A DNA stretch of 64,000 bases from an uncultured Fibrobacter sp. (GTDB lineage: Bacteria > Fibrobacterota > Fibrobacteria > Fibrobacterales > Fibrobacteraceae), in the NCBI RefSeq assembly GCF_947305105.1, contig NZ_CAMZCS010000006.1:96416-160415 (forward strand). Reading direction: 5' to 3'. Shown one piece after another: positions 51,206 through 60,424 of the stretch. Position 1 is the stretch's first letter. Every line of letters starts with the position of its first letter. Position numbers and translations under genes: made by a program. The notes under the pieces were generated by a model. The model was not told where the DNA came from and ran no database searches. It worked only from the letters and a program-made list of their open reading frames with translations.

Positions 51206-51280
51206 TTGCGGCCAAATATAGAAATTCCCCTACACCACGGCATTTTTTATATATTCTTCCAATAAAAAGAGGTGAAAAAC

Positions 51281-51769
51281 ATGCTCAAAATCGAAGCCTA
51301 CAGCGAAAAGTACACAAATGACGCCATTGCAATCTGGAACGACATCGTCGAAGACGGCATCGCGTTCCCGCAAAAGGAAACACTTGACGCGCAGACGGGA
51401 GGCGCTTTTTTCAAGTCGCAGTCGTTCACGGGTATCGCCATTGATGCGGACTCCGGCGAAGTGGTCGGGCTGTACATTCTTCACCCGAACAACGTGGGGC
51501 GCTGCGGGCATATTTCGAATGCGAGTTATGCGGTCAAGAAGGACAAGCGCGGCCAGCACATCGGCGAATTTCTCGTGAAAGATTGCCTTGCGAAGGCAAA
51601 AGAAATCGGCTTCAGGATTTTACAATTCAACGCGGTTGTTGCCACGAACACCTCGGCACTCAAGCTCTACAAAAAGCTCGGTTTTACCCAACTCGGCTTG
51701 ATTCCCAAAGGATTTCTGCTCAAAGACGGGAGCTACGAGGACATCATTCCGCACTATATCGAGCTATAA
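51281..51769 (+). CDS. GNAT family N-acetyltransferase (phosphinothricin acetyltransferase-like)
   Basis: 162 residues from ATG 51281, chosen over GTG 51272 because AGAGGTG sits seven bases before it. GNAT motifs: YTNDAIAIWNDIVEDGIAFPQKE, YILHPNNVGRCGHISNASYAV, RGQHIGEFLVKDCLAKAKEIGFRILQFNAVVATNTSALKLYKKLGF. The substrate is unknown. Its 3' end abuts a short relic of bioD. Confidence 0.88.
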   Translation: MLKIEAYSEKYTNDAIAIWNDIVEDGIAFPQKETLDAQTGGAFFKSQSFTGIAIDADSGEVVGLYILHPNNVGRCGHISNASYAVKKDKRGQHIGEFLVKDCLAKAKEIGFRILQFNAVVATNTSALKLYKKLGFTQLGLIPKGFLLKDGSYEDIIPHYIEL

Positions 51770-51806
51770 AACGGTCGCACGCCTAAATCGTCGTCGAAGT
51801 CCCTAT
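51770..51806 (-). pseudogene. Relic of a bioD 3' end
   Basis: Read leftwards the sequence encodes DFDDDLGVRPF, matching the C-terminus of the BioD in this window (DGDTDLGVQPF). The DNA AAAACGGT.GCACGCCTA is shared. Only about a dozen codons remain. Confidence 0.5.
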
Positions 51807-51810
51807 AGTG

Positions 51811-53193
51811 TTATTTATTTGGATTGGCAATTCTTTTTGCCGCCAAAGATCTGCAATCCCGCAATGCATTACCGTCAGAATCAACCAAAAGGTTTATGAC
51901 AGAATCCATAAATGCAGAATCTTTGGGGAATTCAAGTTTGCTGGGAATTGTCAATTGGGCTTCTTTCAAGCTGGAATAAGGTTGGATATATCGAATAACG
52001 ACCTGCAGAGAATCAAAAGTTTGTTTGCAATCTTTTCCGCAAACATCTTCTAAGGCGTAAGCTAATTCAGAATGGGAGATGCAAGGCAATGTGTCATATT
52101 CAGAACAAGGAGAATCATCAACAGACCGAATGTTCGCAGGTTCAAAATCAAAGAATGTATAGGCATCCTTAATCTTTACCTTTCCGAAAACTCTTGTAGC
52201 CATATGAATTTCTGCCGAAATTCGCAAGGAATCATCAACGGTTAGACCGCTGATTTTATGATTAACGCAATTGACAAATACGACACTATCTTCAGTGTAT
52301 TGCACAACATCCGGCTTTGCATATTCCTTGCTAGATTGTTGGTAAAAAAGAGCGCATCCAATAATGGCGGTTGAATCATCATTGATGAAATCAAATTTAG
52401 CCATGGATTCTTCTGCTATATAAGCATGAGCACGGGAATGGTTACTCAAACTAGTTATTCCCGTATTTTCAAATCCGAGATCCAACGCCAAAGAATCGCC
52501 CCCTCGCCTCAAATAGCAGTTGGAATAGACTGTATCGGCAAAAACAGCCGTCGTCCCAAGCTCATAGATGCTCGCATATATATCCATGAAAAATTTATCG
52601 CGGCAAACTTCTTTTCTCCCCGTAAGGGATATCGACGAATTAAATAACGCTTTCCCTGTATAAACAAAAGGACGAGGTGTCGCAGGAATAAAATGATATG
52701 ACTGAGAAAGATTTTCGCATTTGGCAGAATCCATTTGAACGAAAATATCATGTTCTTCAGAATTGATGGTTTCAGGAACTTCAAGAGACAAACATTTAGG
52801 ACCGTATCCCTTGTCTAGTTCAGAAGGTTCGACTTGTTGACCATCCAAGAAAAATTTTATGTCAGAAAAAGAACATTGTGATTCATTTTTAAATGTGAAC
52901 GTGAAATTGACATGAGTCGCATAAGAATTCACGAGTATAGTATCAATGCGGGCACGACCTTGCCATTTTTCCAGATAGAAAATTTCATCGGAAACAGCTG
53001 TACCTTGATCACCGACACCTTCAACATAAAAACCGACTCCCAAACCTTTCAATGTCGATTCTACAGCAGTTATGTCTTCATATCTTTTTTGTTCTTCCGG
53101 AGTCGGCTTATATGGTTCCTCCAAATCTGAGGAATCACAAGCAGAAAGGAAACTCACTAAACCAACGCATAAGGTAATCAAAGAATATTTCAT
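51811..53193 (-). CDS. Hypothetical lipoprotein
   Basis: 460 residues from ATG 53193. Lipoprotein signal MKYSLITLCVGLVSFLSACDSS. The body is beta-rich with many spaced Cys (ESQCSF, GPKCLS, SAKCENL, SNCYL, IIGCALF, NCVNH, DSPCSEYDTLPCI, VCGKDCKQ), suggesting disulfides and two or more Ig-like domains. No family recognised. It stands alone between unrelated genes; AT-rich compared with neighbours. Confidence 0.75.
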   Translation of the reverse strand: MKYSLITLCVGLVSFLSACDSSDLEEPYKPTPEEQKRYEDITAVESTLKGLGVGFYVEGVGDQGTAVSDEIFYLEKWQGRARIDTILVNSYATHVNFTFTFKNESQCSFSDIKFFLDGQQVEPSELDKGYGPKCLSLEVPETINSEEHDIFVQMDSAKCENLSQSYHFIPATPRPFVYTGKALFNSSISLTGRKEVCRDKFFMDIYASIYELGTTAVFADTVYSNCYLRRGGDSLALDLGFENTGITSLSNHSRAHAYIAEESMAKFDFINDDSTAIIGCALFYQQSSKEYAKPDVVQYTEDSVVFVNCVNHKISGLTVDDSLRISAEIHMATRVFGKVKIKDAYTFFDFEPANIRSVDDSPCSEYDTLPCISHSELAYALEDVCGKDCKQTFDSLQVVIRYIQPYSSLKEAQLTIPSKLEFPKDSAFMDSVINLLVDSDGNALRDCRSLAAKRIANPNK

Positions 53194-53234
53194 GTAGCGA
53201 AAAATAACATTACTAATGAAATTCGTCATTGATT

Positions 53235-54234
53235 TTACTGCAGTAATTTGTGATTCATGTGGGCTTCCACCACATTGACCACATAATCACCGAGTTTTTC
53301 GCAATCATTGATGAGATCCATATAGTGAACACCCATTTGGTAGCTGTAGCGCTGCGCATTCAAATCGTTCACGTTCATTTTTTTGAGCATTTTGCGATAA
53401 TCATTGATTTCAAATTCAAAATTCCGGATTGCCTTTAAATCTGCTTGCGGGTTATCTTCAACGACCAATTTCATCTGTTCAAGCATCTTGTCGCAGAATT
53501 GCAACATGGCATCAATGCGGCTATATTGTTCCTCGGTATAGTCCTCTCCGCACATGAATTTACGATTGATGACGCGCGCCATGTTATAGCAGGCATCGCC
53601 AATACTCTCAATTTCTGAAATTTCCTTGAGCATACATTGTAATGCCGTTTTACTTTCGGCGCTCAAGCGGCCTTCACTCACTCTATTCAAATAATTTCCG
53701 ATTTCTATTTCAAATTTATCGCTGATGCCTTCGTATTTTTCAATGCGGGCAAATAGTTTTTTGAACTCGTCTTCGTCCTTCAACTTGAGCAATTCAGGAA
53801 CAAACCGGAACATTTTCAAGGTTTGTTCTACAAACAGGTTAATTTCTTTGCGAGCCTCGAAAAGCGAAAGTTCAGCAATACTCATGAGGCCACCGCTAAT
53901 GAACTTGATGCTAAAATCTTCGTTAAAGAGCCGCCAAATTTGACGTAACCGTTGTACCGATGTTTTCACCCATAATCACAGGAATCGCTTGCACCAAAGT
54001 CAGCAAGCCAGCATTTACGAAACTTACAGTCATGACCGTAGTCGCCGTCGATGACTGCACCGCAGCGGTAACGAAGGTGCCCGTAAGGAGGCCACCCAAA
54101 CGATGCTTGGTCATCGTGCCTAGCACAGCGCGGAGGTGCCCACCAGTGAGTTTCTGTAAGCCTTCGCTCATGGTTTTCATGCCAAACATGAGGAGCGCAA
54201 GGCAACCAATCATTTTCAAAATAGCAAGAATCAT
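53235..54234 (-). pseudogene. Na/Pi cotransporter family gene with internal deletion
   Basis: The first 103 codons encode the start of a Na/Pi cotransporter (MFGMKTMSEGLQKLTGGHLRAVLGTMTKHRLGGLLTGTFVTAAVQSSTATTVM; MGENIGTTVTSNLAAL), then stop. From about 53915 another frame encodes the C-terminal PhoU-like domain (SIAELSLFEARKEINLFVEQTL; EIESIGDACYNMARVINRKF; DLINDCEKLGDYVVNVVEAH). Roughly 200 residues of membrane domain between them are absent. Its ATGA overlaps the phoR stop. Confidence 0.85.
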
Positions 54235-55384
54235 AAAGTAAATCCGATTCTAATTTCGGTGCCAAAACCGACTGTTGATTTAAGGTCAATCGTCGCATGA
54301 TGAACTTCGGCGATATGCTTCACGATGGCGAGACCGAGACCCGTGCCGTCCGTCTCTTTGGAACGGCTTTTATCGACACGGTAGAAACGTTCAAAGATGC
54401 GGGATTGACATTCCTCAGGGATGCCAATTCCAGTGTCTTTCACAGTAATGGCGTTCGTTTCAACAAGCAATGCAACCTTGCCACCGGCTTCTGTATAGCG
54501 GATAGCATTATCGACCAAGTTAAAAATCATTTCGAAGAGGAGTTTTGAGTTTCCAGAAATTTCAGCAGTCGGTTCGCCATCGAGCGTCAGCTGGATATTC
54601 TTTTTGTTCGCACTCAAAACGAGATTTTCAATACAAGAGCGAGCCAAATTCCAAAGGTTGATTTTTTCACCGAGATCAAACGATTCACCGTTATGATTGT
54701 TCAACTTCGAGAGAACAATGATGTCGTTTGCAATCGCCTGTAGCCGCTGTGCTTCTTTATGGATTTTTCCGGCAAAGACCTTGATATCTTCGGGTTTCGC
54801 CATACCATTTTCAATAAGTTCCGCATAGCCCGAAATAGATGTCAGCGGAGTCTTCAGCTCGTGCGAAGCATTTGCGGTGAATTCGTCCTTCAGCTGCGAA
54901 ATCTTTTGCTTTTCGCTCGAAAGCTGTTCAATGGAATGCACAGCTGAGGCCAATCGCAATCAAGATTGCAGCCACGATGATAGCCCCCAACAAAGCGATA
55001 AGGTACGGAATCGTCTTGGCTTGCAAAGTCGAGGAATAACGAAGGTCTTCGCCAAAGCCCTTTGCAAATGCGTCTATCACTTCTTTACGGTCGTTGTGAT
55101 TTTCCATTTTGCCCGCTTCGGCATCGCTATCGTAAAGAATCGCTCCCGTCGAATCGATGAGAGTGATACGAAGATCCTTATTGGCGTATTGCGACAATTT
55201 TTTCGGGAGTGCTGTCTAGCGATTCATTGACGTAGGCGGCTTCTATCAAGCGTAGGTTTTCACGCAAGTTCACCTTGAGCTGGTCAGCCATTTCCCCTTC
55301 GAAAACTTGCATCGTAAAATACACGGCAAACAGGGCCGCAAGGACACCCATGTAAATCAGACTGTAGCGGATGCGGTCTTTCAT
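54231..55384 (-). pseudogene. phoR: phoR-like sensor histidine kinase, two frameshifts
   Basis: Three pieces in different frames make one protein. 55384-55178: N-terminal membrane segment (RIRYSLIYMGVLAALFAVYFTMQVFEGEM...STPEKIVA). 55197-54928: sensor part and second membrane helix (ISQYANKD-like start, RITLIDSTGAILYDSDAEAGKMENH, IALLGAIIVAAILIAIGL). 54959-54231: kinase (DEFTANASHELKTPLTSISGYAELIENG; NLVDNAIRYTEAGG; RFYRVDKSRSKETDGTGLGLAIVKHIAEVH). Frame breaks lie near 55190 and 54945. PhoR would sense phosphate limitation. Confidence 0.85.
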
Positions 55385-56058
55385 TGAGCCTTGTACCCGA
55401 CATTACGAACCGTTTGGATAATAGCACCATGCTCGCCAAGTTTTTGACGGAGCGTCTTGACATACATATCTACCGTTCGTGTGTCCATCTTGAAATCGAT
55501 ACCCCAAATTTTTTCAAGAATCTGCTGCCTAGAATAGACAAGCCCAGGATGCGACAGGAGCAACTTGAGGAGTTCATATTCCTTGTAAGTCAAATCAACG
55601 TTATTGCTACCAGCAGCAACCGTTCGCGAAGCATCGTCTAAGGAAACTCCACCCAACGTGATTGTTTTCGGTTCTTCGCTTGCCGAGTTTATGTTACCGG
55701 AGCGACGAAGCAATGCCTTGACACGCGAAACAAATTCCAAGATGCCGAAGGGCTTGGCGATATAGTCGTCTGCACCAGAATCAAGCCCCTTGACTTTATC
55801 AAGCTCAGAACTTTTAGCGGTGAGCATGATGATGGGAATGTTCTTTGTTCTTTCTTGTGCACGGAGACGTTTCAAGATGCTGAGACCATCCTCACCCGGC
55901 AACATAATATCGAGAATGAACAAGTCCGGTTCGCAAATTTTGACTTGTTCGTCCATCGCCTTTCCTCATTCGAACACCTTAACCTCAAAACCGCTACTAT
56001 TGAGCGCATAGGTTTCCAATTCGCGGATTTCGGCGTCATATTCAACAATGTATATCAT
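55381..56058 (-). pseudogene. phoB: phoB-like response regulator with nonsense codon
   Basis: From ATG 56058 the frame reads MIYIVEYDAEIRELETYAL..., then a TGA at codon 31 (55968-55966) and continues in the same frame GKAMDEQVKICEPDLFILDIMLPGEDGLSIL with the phospho-Asp, then an OmpR-type winged helix (TYKEYELLKLLLSHPGLVYSRQQILEKIWG; RTVDMYVKTLRQKLG). The first acidic pair, usually EDD, reads EYD. One stop codon plus this change suggest loss of function. Reinitiation at ATG 55956 would give a receiver lacking its first strand. Confidence 0.8.
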
Positions 56059-56272
56059 ATTCACAATCTACGAATTATACAACGCCAAGAAAACAACTCC
56101 ATTGGCCAAATCCAATGCTCCAAAAGATGGTTTAGCAAAGGTTTTATTTGCACTTTACACGGATTTTACTTTCGTCTTTTGAACGGAAACACTCCATTAA
56201 TCACTTTATGGCCAAACCTAAAACCGTTCCAAATACTACATTATCCTTGAACGAATTCAAAAGAGGTTTTTT

Positions 56273-57307
56273 ATGTCCCGTTTACGCGTTTTAGTACTGA
56301 TGGGCGGCCCTTCCACGGAACACGACGTATCGGTCGTGAGCGGAACTGGCGTCGTACGTGCCATGGATCCCGAAAAGTACAACATCCACCCTGTCTTGAT
56401 TGACAAGGACGGAACCTGGCACTGGTCTTCTAGGGAACTTTCCCCCTACCAGAAGATGAATTTCTCGGTCAACTATTTCCACAGTCTCGAAGGTTCGGCT
56501 GCCAACTGCAAAAAATCCCCCGCCCTCTCCGAACTGCCCGATTCCGACATTGCATTCCTCGCGCTGCACGGCAAGTGGGGCGAAGACGGCCACATCCAGG
56601 CCATGCTCGAAAACTGGGGCATTCCATACACGGGTTGCGGACTCCTCGCATCGGCCCTCGCCATGGATAAAATCAAGTCCAAGGAAATCTACAGGGCTAA
56701 CGGCATTCCGACTCCTCCCTACCGCGTCATTTGGAAACATGACTTTACCGGAGATGTTCTCGTCAATGTCGCCGACGAGCTCGGATTCCCGCTGGTCATT
56801 AAGGACCCGCTGGGTGGTTCTTCCATCGGCATCGGCATTGCAAAGGATATGGACGAGGCCGGCAAGATTGTACAGGACCTCTTCAAGGATTCCAACCGCC
56901 TGCTGTGCGAAAAATTCATTGCCGGTGGCGAAGCGAGCTGCGGCTACATCGAAGGCGAAAAACCGCTCCCGCCCACCGAAATGCGCATGACGACGCGCGA
57001 ATACTTCGACTACGAGGCCAAGTACAACGGGGAATGCCAAGAAGTGACTCCTGCGGAATTCGCACCGGAACTCACCGCTCGCATCCAGGAACTCGCGAAG
57101 AACGCTCACTACGCCCTCGGTGGTGCCGGTTACAGCCGTACCGATGTCCGCATAACCAAGGACGGTGAACTGTTCGCCATCGAGACGAACACACTGCCGG
57201 GCATGACGCCCACATCGCTGCTGCCACAACAAGCTGCCTGCATCGGCATTACCTACAGCCAGCTCATCGATTTGATTATCGACAAGAGCATTGTGATAAA
57301 GAGGTAG
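56273..57307 (+). CDS. ddl: D-alanine-D-alanine ligase
   Basis: 344 residues. MGGPSTEHDVSVVSG at the N-terminus, LHGKWGEDGHIQAMLENWGIPYTGCG, ATP-grasp domain with LGGSSIGIG and EKFIAGGEASCG, GYSRTDVRITKDGELFAIETNTLPGMTPTSLLPQ at the C-terminus. It joins two D-Ala for peptidoglycan precursor synthesis. AGAGG precedes the ATG. Upstream is the start of the decayed phoB; the 214-base spacer shows no site that I can name. Confidence 0.95.
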   Translation: MSRLRVLVLMGGPSTEHDVSVVSGTGVVRAMDPEKYNIHPVLIDKDGTWHWSSRELSPYQKMNFSVNYFHSLEGSAANCKKSPALSELPDSDIAFLALHGKWGEDGHIQAMLENWGIPYTGCGLLASALAMDKIKSKEIYRANGIPTPPYRVIWKHDFTGDVLVNVADELGFPLVIKDPLGGSSIGIGIAKDMDEAGKIVQDLFKDSNRLLCEKFIAGGEASCGYIEGEKPLPPTEMRMTTREYFDYEAKYNGECQEVTPAEFAPELTARIQELAKNAHYALGGAGYSRTDVRITKDGELFAIETNTLPGMTPTSLLPQQAACIGITYSQLIDLIIDKSIVIKR

Positions 57308-57337
57308 ATGAGGCTCCAGGCTCGAGGCACGAGGTTC

Positions 57338-57351
57338 GAGGCTCGAGCCTC
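57338..57351. repeat. Palindrome GAGGCTCGAGCCTC after ddl
   Basis: Perfect 14-bp palindrome within a stretch of GAGGCTC/CGAGGC repeats, 31 bases after the ddl stop, followed by GGCC-TTC-GGCC. There is no T tract, so it is a weak terminator at best. Confidence 0.45.
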
Positions 57352-57375
57352 CCAAACCACTAACGGCCTTCGGCC

Positions 57376-57431
57376 CACTGTTTACTAACCACTGTTTACT
57401 AACCACTATTTACTAGCCACTGTTTACTAAC
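57376..57431 (+). repeat. Four 14-bp repeats CACTGTTTACTAAC before tsaB
   Basis: Units start at 57376, 57390, 57404 (two changes) and 57418, then CACTATAACCCC leads into the tsaB ATG at 57444. No Shine-Dalgarno sequence is present. Confidence 0.8.
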
Positions 57432-57443
57432 CACTATAACCCC

Positions 57444-58082
57444 ATGACCTTCGATCTCTATGTAGACACTTCCCGGAAAGGCATCTCGATGGCGATCGCT
57501 TCGCCGGACGGTTCCGCCTATGAGGAAATTATAGAGCCATCTGCCAAAGGCGAATCGCTCAGCGCAAACCTCGATACACTCTTGGAACGGTCCGGCGCCA
57601 CGCTCGACGATGTGAAGCGCGTGATGGTCACGGTCGGGCCGGGCTCGTTCAGCGGACTGCGAACGGGAGTCGCGTTCTGCCAGGGGCTGTGTTTCAGCGG
57701 CAAGCGCAACCTGTACGGCGTAACGACACTCCAGGCACTGGAATGTTTTGCCCAGGCTAAAGAAGGCGACCCCGTCGCAGTCGTTATCCGGGCACGCAAC
57801 GGCTATTGGTACTTGCGCCTAAACGGCACGGAAAAATTCATCGACACGGCAGAAGTCATCCAGGCGTTGGGCAAGAACAAGGCAACGCATGTTGTCGCAG
57901 ATGAAGCCGCCCAAGCCGACAATGAACTAAAAGCCGTATTTGAAGAACTCGGTGCCAGCATCTCTCCAGACACAGGCAAGCCGCTAAGCCAATGGGCCCC
58001 GCTGTTCGATACTGTCAAGCCGACACTGATCCAAGAAGCGAACTACATACAACCTTCATATTTTGAAAAACTGAAAGCATAA
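57444..58082 (+). CDS. tsaB: tRNA threonylcarbamoyladenosine biosynthesis protein TsaB
   Basis: 212 residues. FDLYVDTSRKGISMAIAS, then VTVGPGSFSGLRTGVAFCQGLCFSG, the typical TsaB/YeaZ segment, and a degenerate ASKHA second half. It helps TsaD in the t6A tRNA modification. Followed by rimI after 17 bases, a common pairing. Start codon preceded by 14-bp repeats instead of a ribosome binding site. Confidence 0.92.
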   Translation: MTFDLYVDTSRKGISMAIASPDGSAYEEIIEPSAKGESLSANLDTLLERSGATLDDVKRVMVTVGPGSFSGLRTGVAFCQGLCFSGKRNLYGVTTLQALECFAQAKEGDPVAVVIRARNGYWYLRLNGTEKFIDTAEVIQALGKNKATHVVADEAAQADNELKAVFEELGASISPDTGKPLSQWAPLFDTVKPTLIQEANYIQPSYFEKLKA

Positions 58083-58099
58083 CCAGCCTAGCCGTTTAT

Positions 58100-58561
58100 A
58101 TGCCTATCCGCGAAATGAAAGAAACCGATTTGCCCCGAGTTCTGGAAATCCAGCAAGAACTGGCATTCCAGGACTGGAACACGGCTCAATTCGCGGCAGA
58201 GATACGCGCCAACTATGCACTTTGCGTTGTCTACGAAACGGGTACAGACCAAGGTACACCACAAATTAATGGCTATGCGGTATTCCACCTGCTAGGCTCA
58301 GATTCGGAACTATTAAGCATTGCTGTAAGCCGAAACTGCCAGCATAAAGGCATCGGCAAGATGCTCCTGGATGCAGGCTTATCCCGCCTGAGCCCCGAAG
58401 AAAAAGACCGCTGTTTCCTCGAAGTCCGCGAAGCCAATAGCACCGCACGCAAATTCTACGAGAAAAACGGCTTTAAACTTTACGGGGATAGAAAGAATTA
58501 TTACTCCGATGGCGAAAACGCCTGCCTATATTCTATAGAATTGGAGTCACAAATAAATTAA
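58100..58561 (+). CDS. rimI: Ribosomal-protein-alanine N-acetyltransferase
   Basis: 153 residues. GNAT fold with RimI features: REMKETDLPRVLEIQQELAFQDWNTAQFAAEI, LLSIAVSRNCQHKGIGKMLLDAGL (acetyl-CoA loop), FLEVREANSTARKFYEKNGFKLYGDRKNYYSDGENACLYSI. The tsaB-rimI neighbourhood supports the name. It acetylates the N-terminus of a ribosomal protein in known systems. Confidence 0.9.
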   Translation: MPIREMKETDLPRVLEIQQELAFQDWNTAQFAAEIRANYALCVVYETGTDQGTPQINGYAVFHLLGSDSELLSIAVSRNCQHKGIGKMLLDAGLSRLSPEEKDRCFLEVREANSTARKFYEKNGFKLYGDRKNYYSDGENACLYSIELESQIN

Positions 58562-58576
58562 AGAAGAGGGGAAAAA

Positions 58577-59632
58577 GTGTCCAAGCTATTATTGAACAAG
58601 AAGAAAAAGAACTACGCCCAGTTAGTCAAGAAGGCGCTCATCATCGCAGCATCGACGATCATTCTCGCCATCATTGCGCTTTATGCCGTCTTTACCAAAA
58701 GCGGGCAATGGCTCGTGAACGATGATGAATTCAAGCACGTAAAATGGGTCGTCATTCTAGACGGACAATCGGCCGACATGGAACGGAACGACTTTGCCGC
58801 AAATCTCGTGGCACAAGGGAAAGCCGATTCTGTGCTCATCATGGGTCGCCGAGTTCTCAGGGACCGGAGCAACGCCGATTTCTACGCCGACGATTTCCTG
58901 CGCCATTCCAGCATCGACAGCGCAGCCCTATTCCTCGCCCCCCACGACGACCCCTCCACCATCAGCGAAGCCTATACAATCATCCCCTGGCTCAAGAATC
59001 GCAAGGCAGACACCGTACTGTTGTTGACTTCGGCTGCTGCGACCCATAGGGTTGCAAACCTATTCAAAGCGCTCGCCGGAGAGCGTCCCGTTTTCCTCAC
59101 GACCGACATTCACCACTACCTTTACGATGCCAACACGTGGTACATCAACCGCGAATCCCGCAAGAGTTGGCTCCGCGAATGGGCTGCACTACTTTATTCC
59201 AAATTTGAACTCATCGGACTAGACACCCTCACCGCAGCGGATTCCACCTATTACGTTCCCATACGTTCTGTCAGCGAAGAAAAAAATATGGAACCCGTCG
59301 TTGACCTGCAAAAGTTTCTGAAGCAGGCCAATTCCAAAACGCAAGAGGTCATCAATAACGCAGCAAAGGATACCACCAAAGCCGTAGAAACAGCCAAGAA
59401 GGACTCATCCAAGTCGGAATCTAAGGCCGAACCGAAAAAAGACGATAAAAAAGACGTCAAGAAAGAAGAGTCCAAGAAACAAGAGCCTAAAAAGGACGAA
59501 AAGAAAGAAACTAAAAAAGACGAGCCCAAGAAAGAAGAAAAGAAGGACTCCAAGAAGGAAGAACCGAAAAAAGACGACAAGAAGGACAACAAGTCCAGCA
59601 GCGACAAGAAAAAGGACGAAAAGAAAAGCTAG
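58577..59632 (+). CDS. YdcF/SanA-like DUF218 protein with long lysine-rich tail
   Basis: 351 residues from GTG 58577, preceded by GAAGAGGGGAA. One N-terminal membrane anchor (IIAASTIILAIIALYAVF), then a DUF218 domain (KWVVILDGQSADMERNDFAANLVAQGKADSVLIMG; DPSTISEAYTIIPWL; VLLLTSAAATHRVANLFK), a family tied to envelope barrier function. The last ~80 residues are a Lys/Glu/Asp repeat (KKDEKKETKKDEPKKEEKK style). The tail is encoded by A-rich codons and resembles envelope linkers. Role inferred. Confidence 0.85.
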   Translation: MSKLLLNKKKKNYAQLVKKALIIAASTIILAIIALYAVFTKSGQWLVNDDEFKHVKWVVILDGQSADMERNDFAANLVAQGKADSVLIMGRRVLRDRSNADFYADDFLRHSSIDSAALFLAPHDDPSTISEAYTIIPWLKNRKADTVLLLTSAAATHRVANLFKALAGERPVFLTTDIHHYLYDANTWYINRESRKSWLREWAALLYSKFELIGLDTLTAADSTYYVPIRSVSEEKNMEPVVDLQKFLKQANSKTQEVINNAAKDTTKAVETAKKDSSKSESKAEPKKDDKKDVKKEESKKQEPKKDEKKETKKDEPKKEEKKDSKKEEPKKDDKKDNKSSSDKKKDEKKS

Positions 59633-59639
59633 CTGAGGC

Positions 59640-60392
59640 CTAGACAAGGCCCATCAAGCGGCCTTCACCAGAACGCAACATCTTGTCCATATATTCTTTG
59701 GCCGCTTTGCAAGCCTCCGGCAAATCCTTGCCTAGGGCCAAGTTCGCCAAAATCGCAGCCGACAAAGTACAACCCGTACCATGCTTTTCAACACCGACAA
59801 GGCGCGGGCTCGAAAATTTGTACTGATTCCCGTCACGGTCCCAAAGGATATCAACAGCATCGCTGTCCTTGGAATGCCCCCCCTTCAACAGCAAAGCAAA
59901 ATCCTTGCCCAGTTCAATTTTTCCACGAGAGGCGGCAAGCCCCAAACCGAGGAAACCAAATTCCTCCTGATTCGGAGTCACTAGGTCGATATTCTTCATC
60001 ACGGGCATGAAATCGTCCTGCTCCACCGCCCTCAAGAAATGGAAACCGGCGCTGGCACTCGCAATGGGATCCCAGATAATAAAGGCATCAGGAGAACGCA
60101 TGCGGATAAAGTCGACAATGCGCTTGAGAACCTTGGCTTTCTCCACAAGTCCAATCTTCACGAACTTGAACGTGTGCTTTTTGAACAGCGTTTCGAGCTG
60201 AGCCTCAATCCGGTCCCAAATGACCCAACCCGGAGCGACAAATTCATCTTCGTTCTGCTCTGTAAGCGCGGTACACACAGCTTGGGCATAAACACCAAAA
60301 TGCGCCATCGTCTTGACATCGGCCAAGATTCCCGCACCGGCACTTCCATCAAAACCAGCAATAGTCAAAGCGTAATTCATTTTTTCGGACAT
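59640..60392 (-). CDS. thiD: Hydroxymethylpyrimidine/phosphomethylpyrimidine kinase
   Basis: 250 residues from ATG 60392. Ribokinase-like: ALTIAGFDGSAGAGILADVKTMAHFGVYAQAVCTALTEQN, ITPNQ-like LVTPNQEEF, LLLKGGHSKDSDAVD, and the anion-hole motif EKHGTGCTLSAAILANLALGKDLPEACKAAKEY. It phosphorylates HMP in thiamine synthesis; pyridoxal kinase activity is possible in this family. No thiamine riboswitch was seen upstream. Confidence 0.9.
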   Translation of the reverse strand: MSEKMNYALTIAGFDGSAGAGILADVKTMAHFGVYAQAVCTALTEQNEDEFVAPGWVIWDRIEAQLETLFKKHTFKFVKIGLVEKAKVLKRIVDFIRMRSPDAFIIWDPIASASAGFHFLRAVEQDDFMPVMKNIDLVTPNQEEFGFLGLGLAASRGKIELGKDFALLLKGGHSKDSDAVDILWDRDGNQYKFSSPRLVGVEKHGTGCTLSAAILANLALGKDLPEACKAAKEYMDKMLRSGEGRLMGLV

Positions 60393-60424
60393 ACAGACAA
60401 TTCCCTTTTTCGCCTCGCAGAGGG

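Noticed and set aside
55966..55968. In-frame TGA in phoB as a selenocysteine or recoded codon
   Set aside because: No SECIS-like hairpin seen, the position is not catalytic, and the neighbouring genes are also broken, so a nonsense mutation is simpler.
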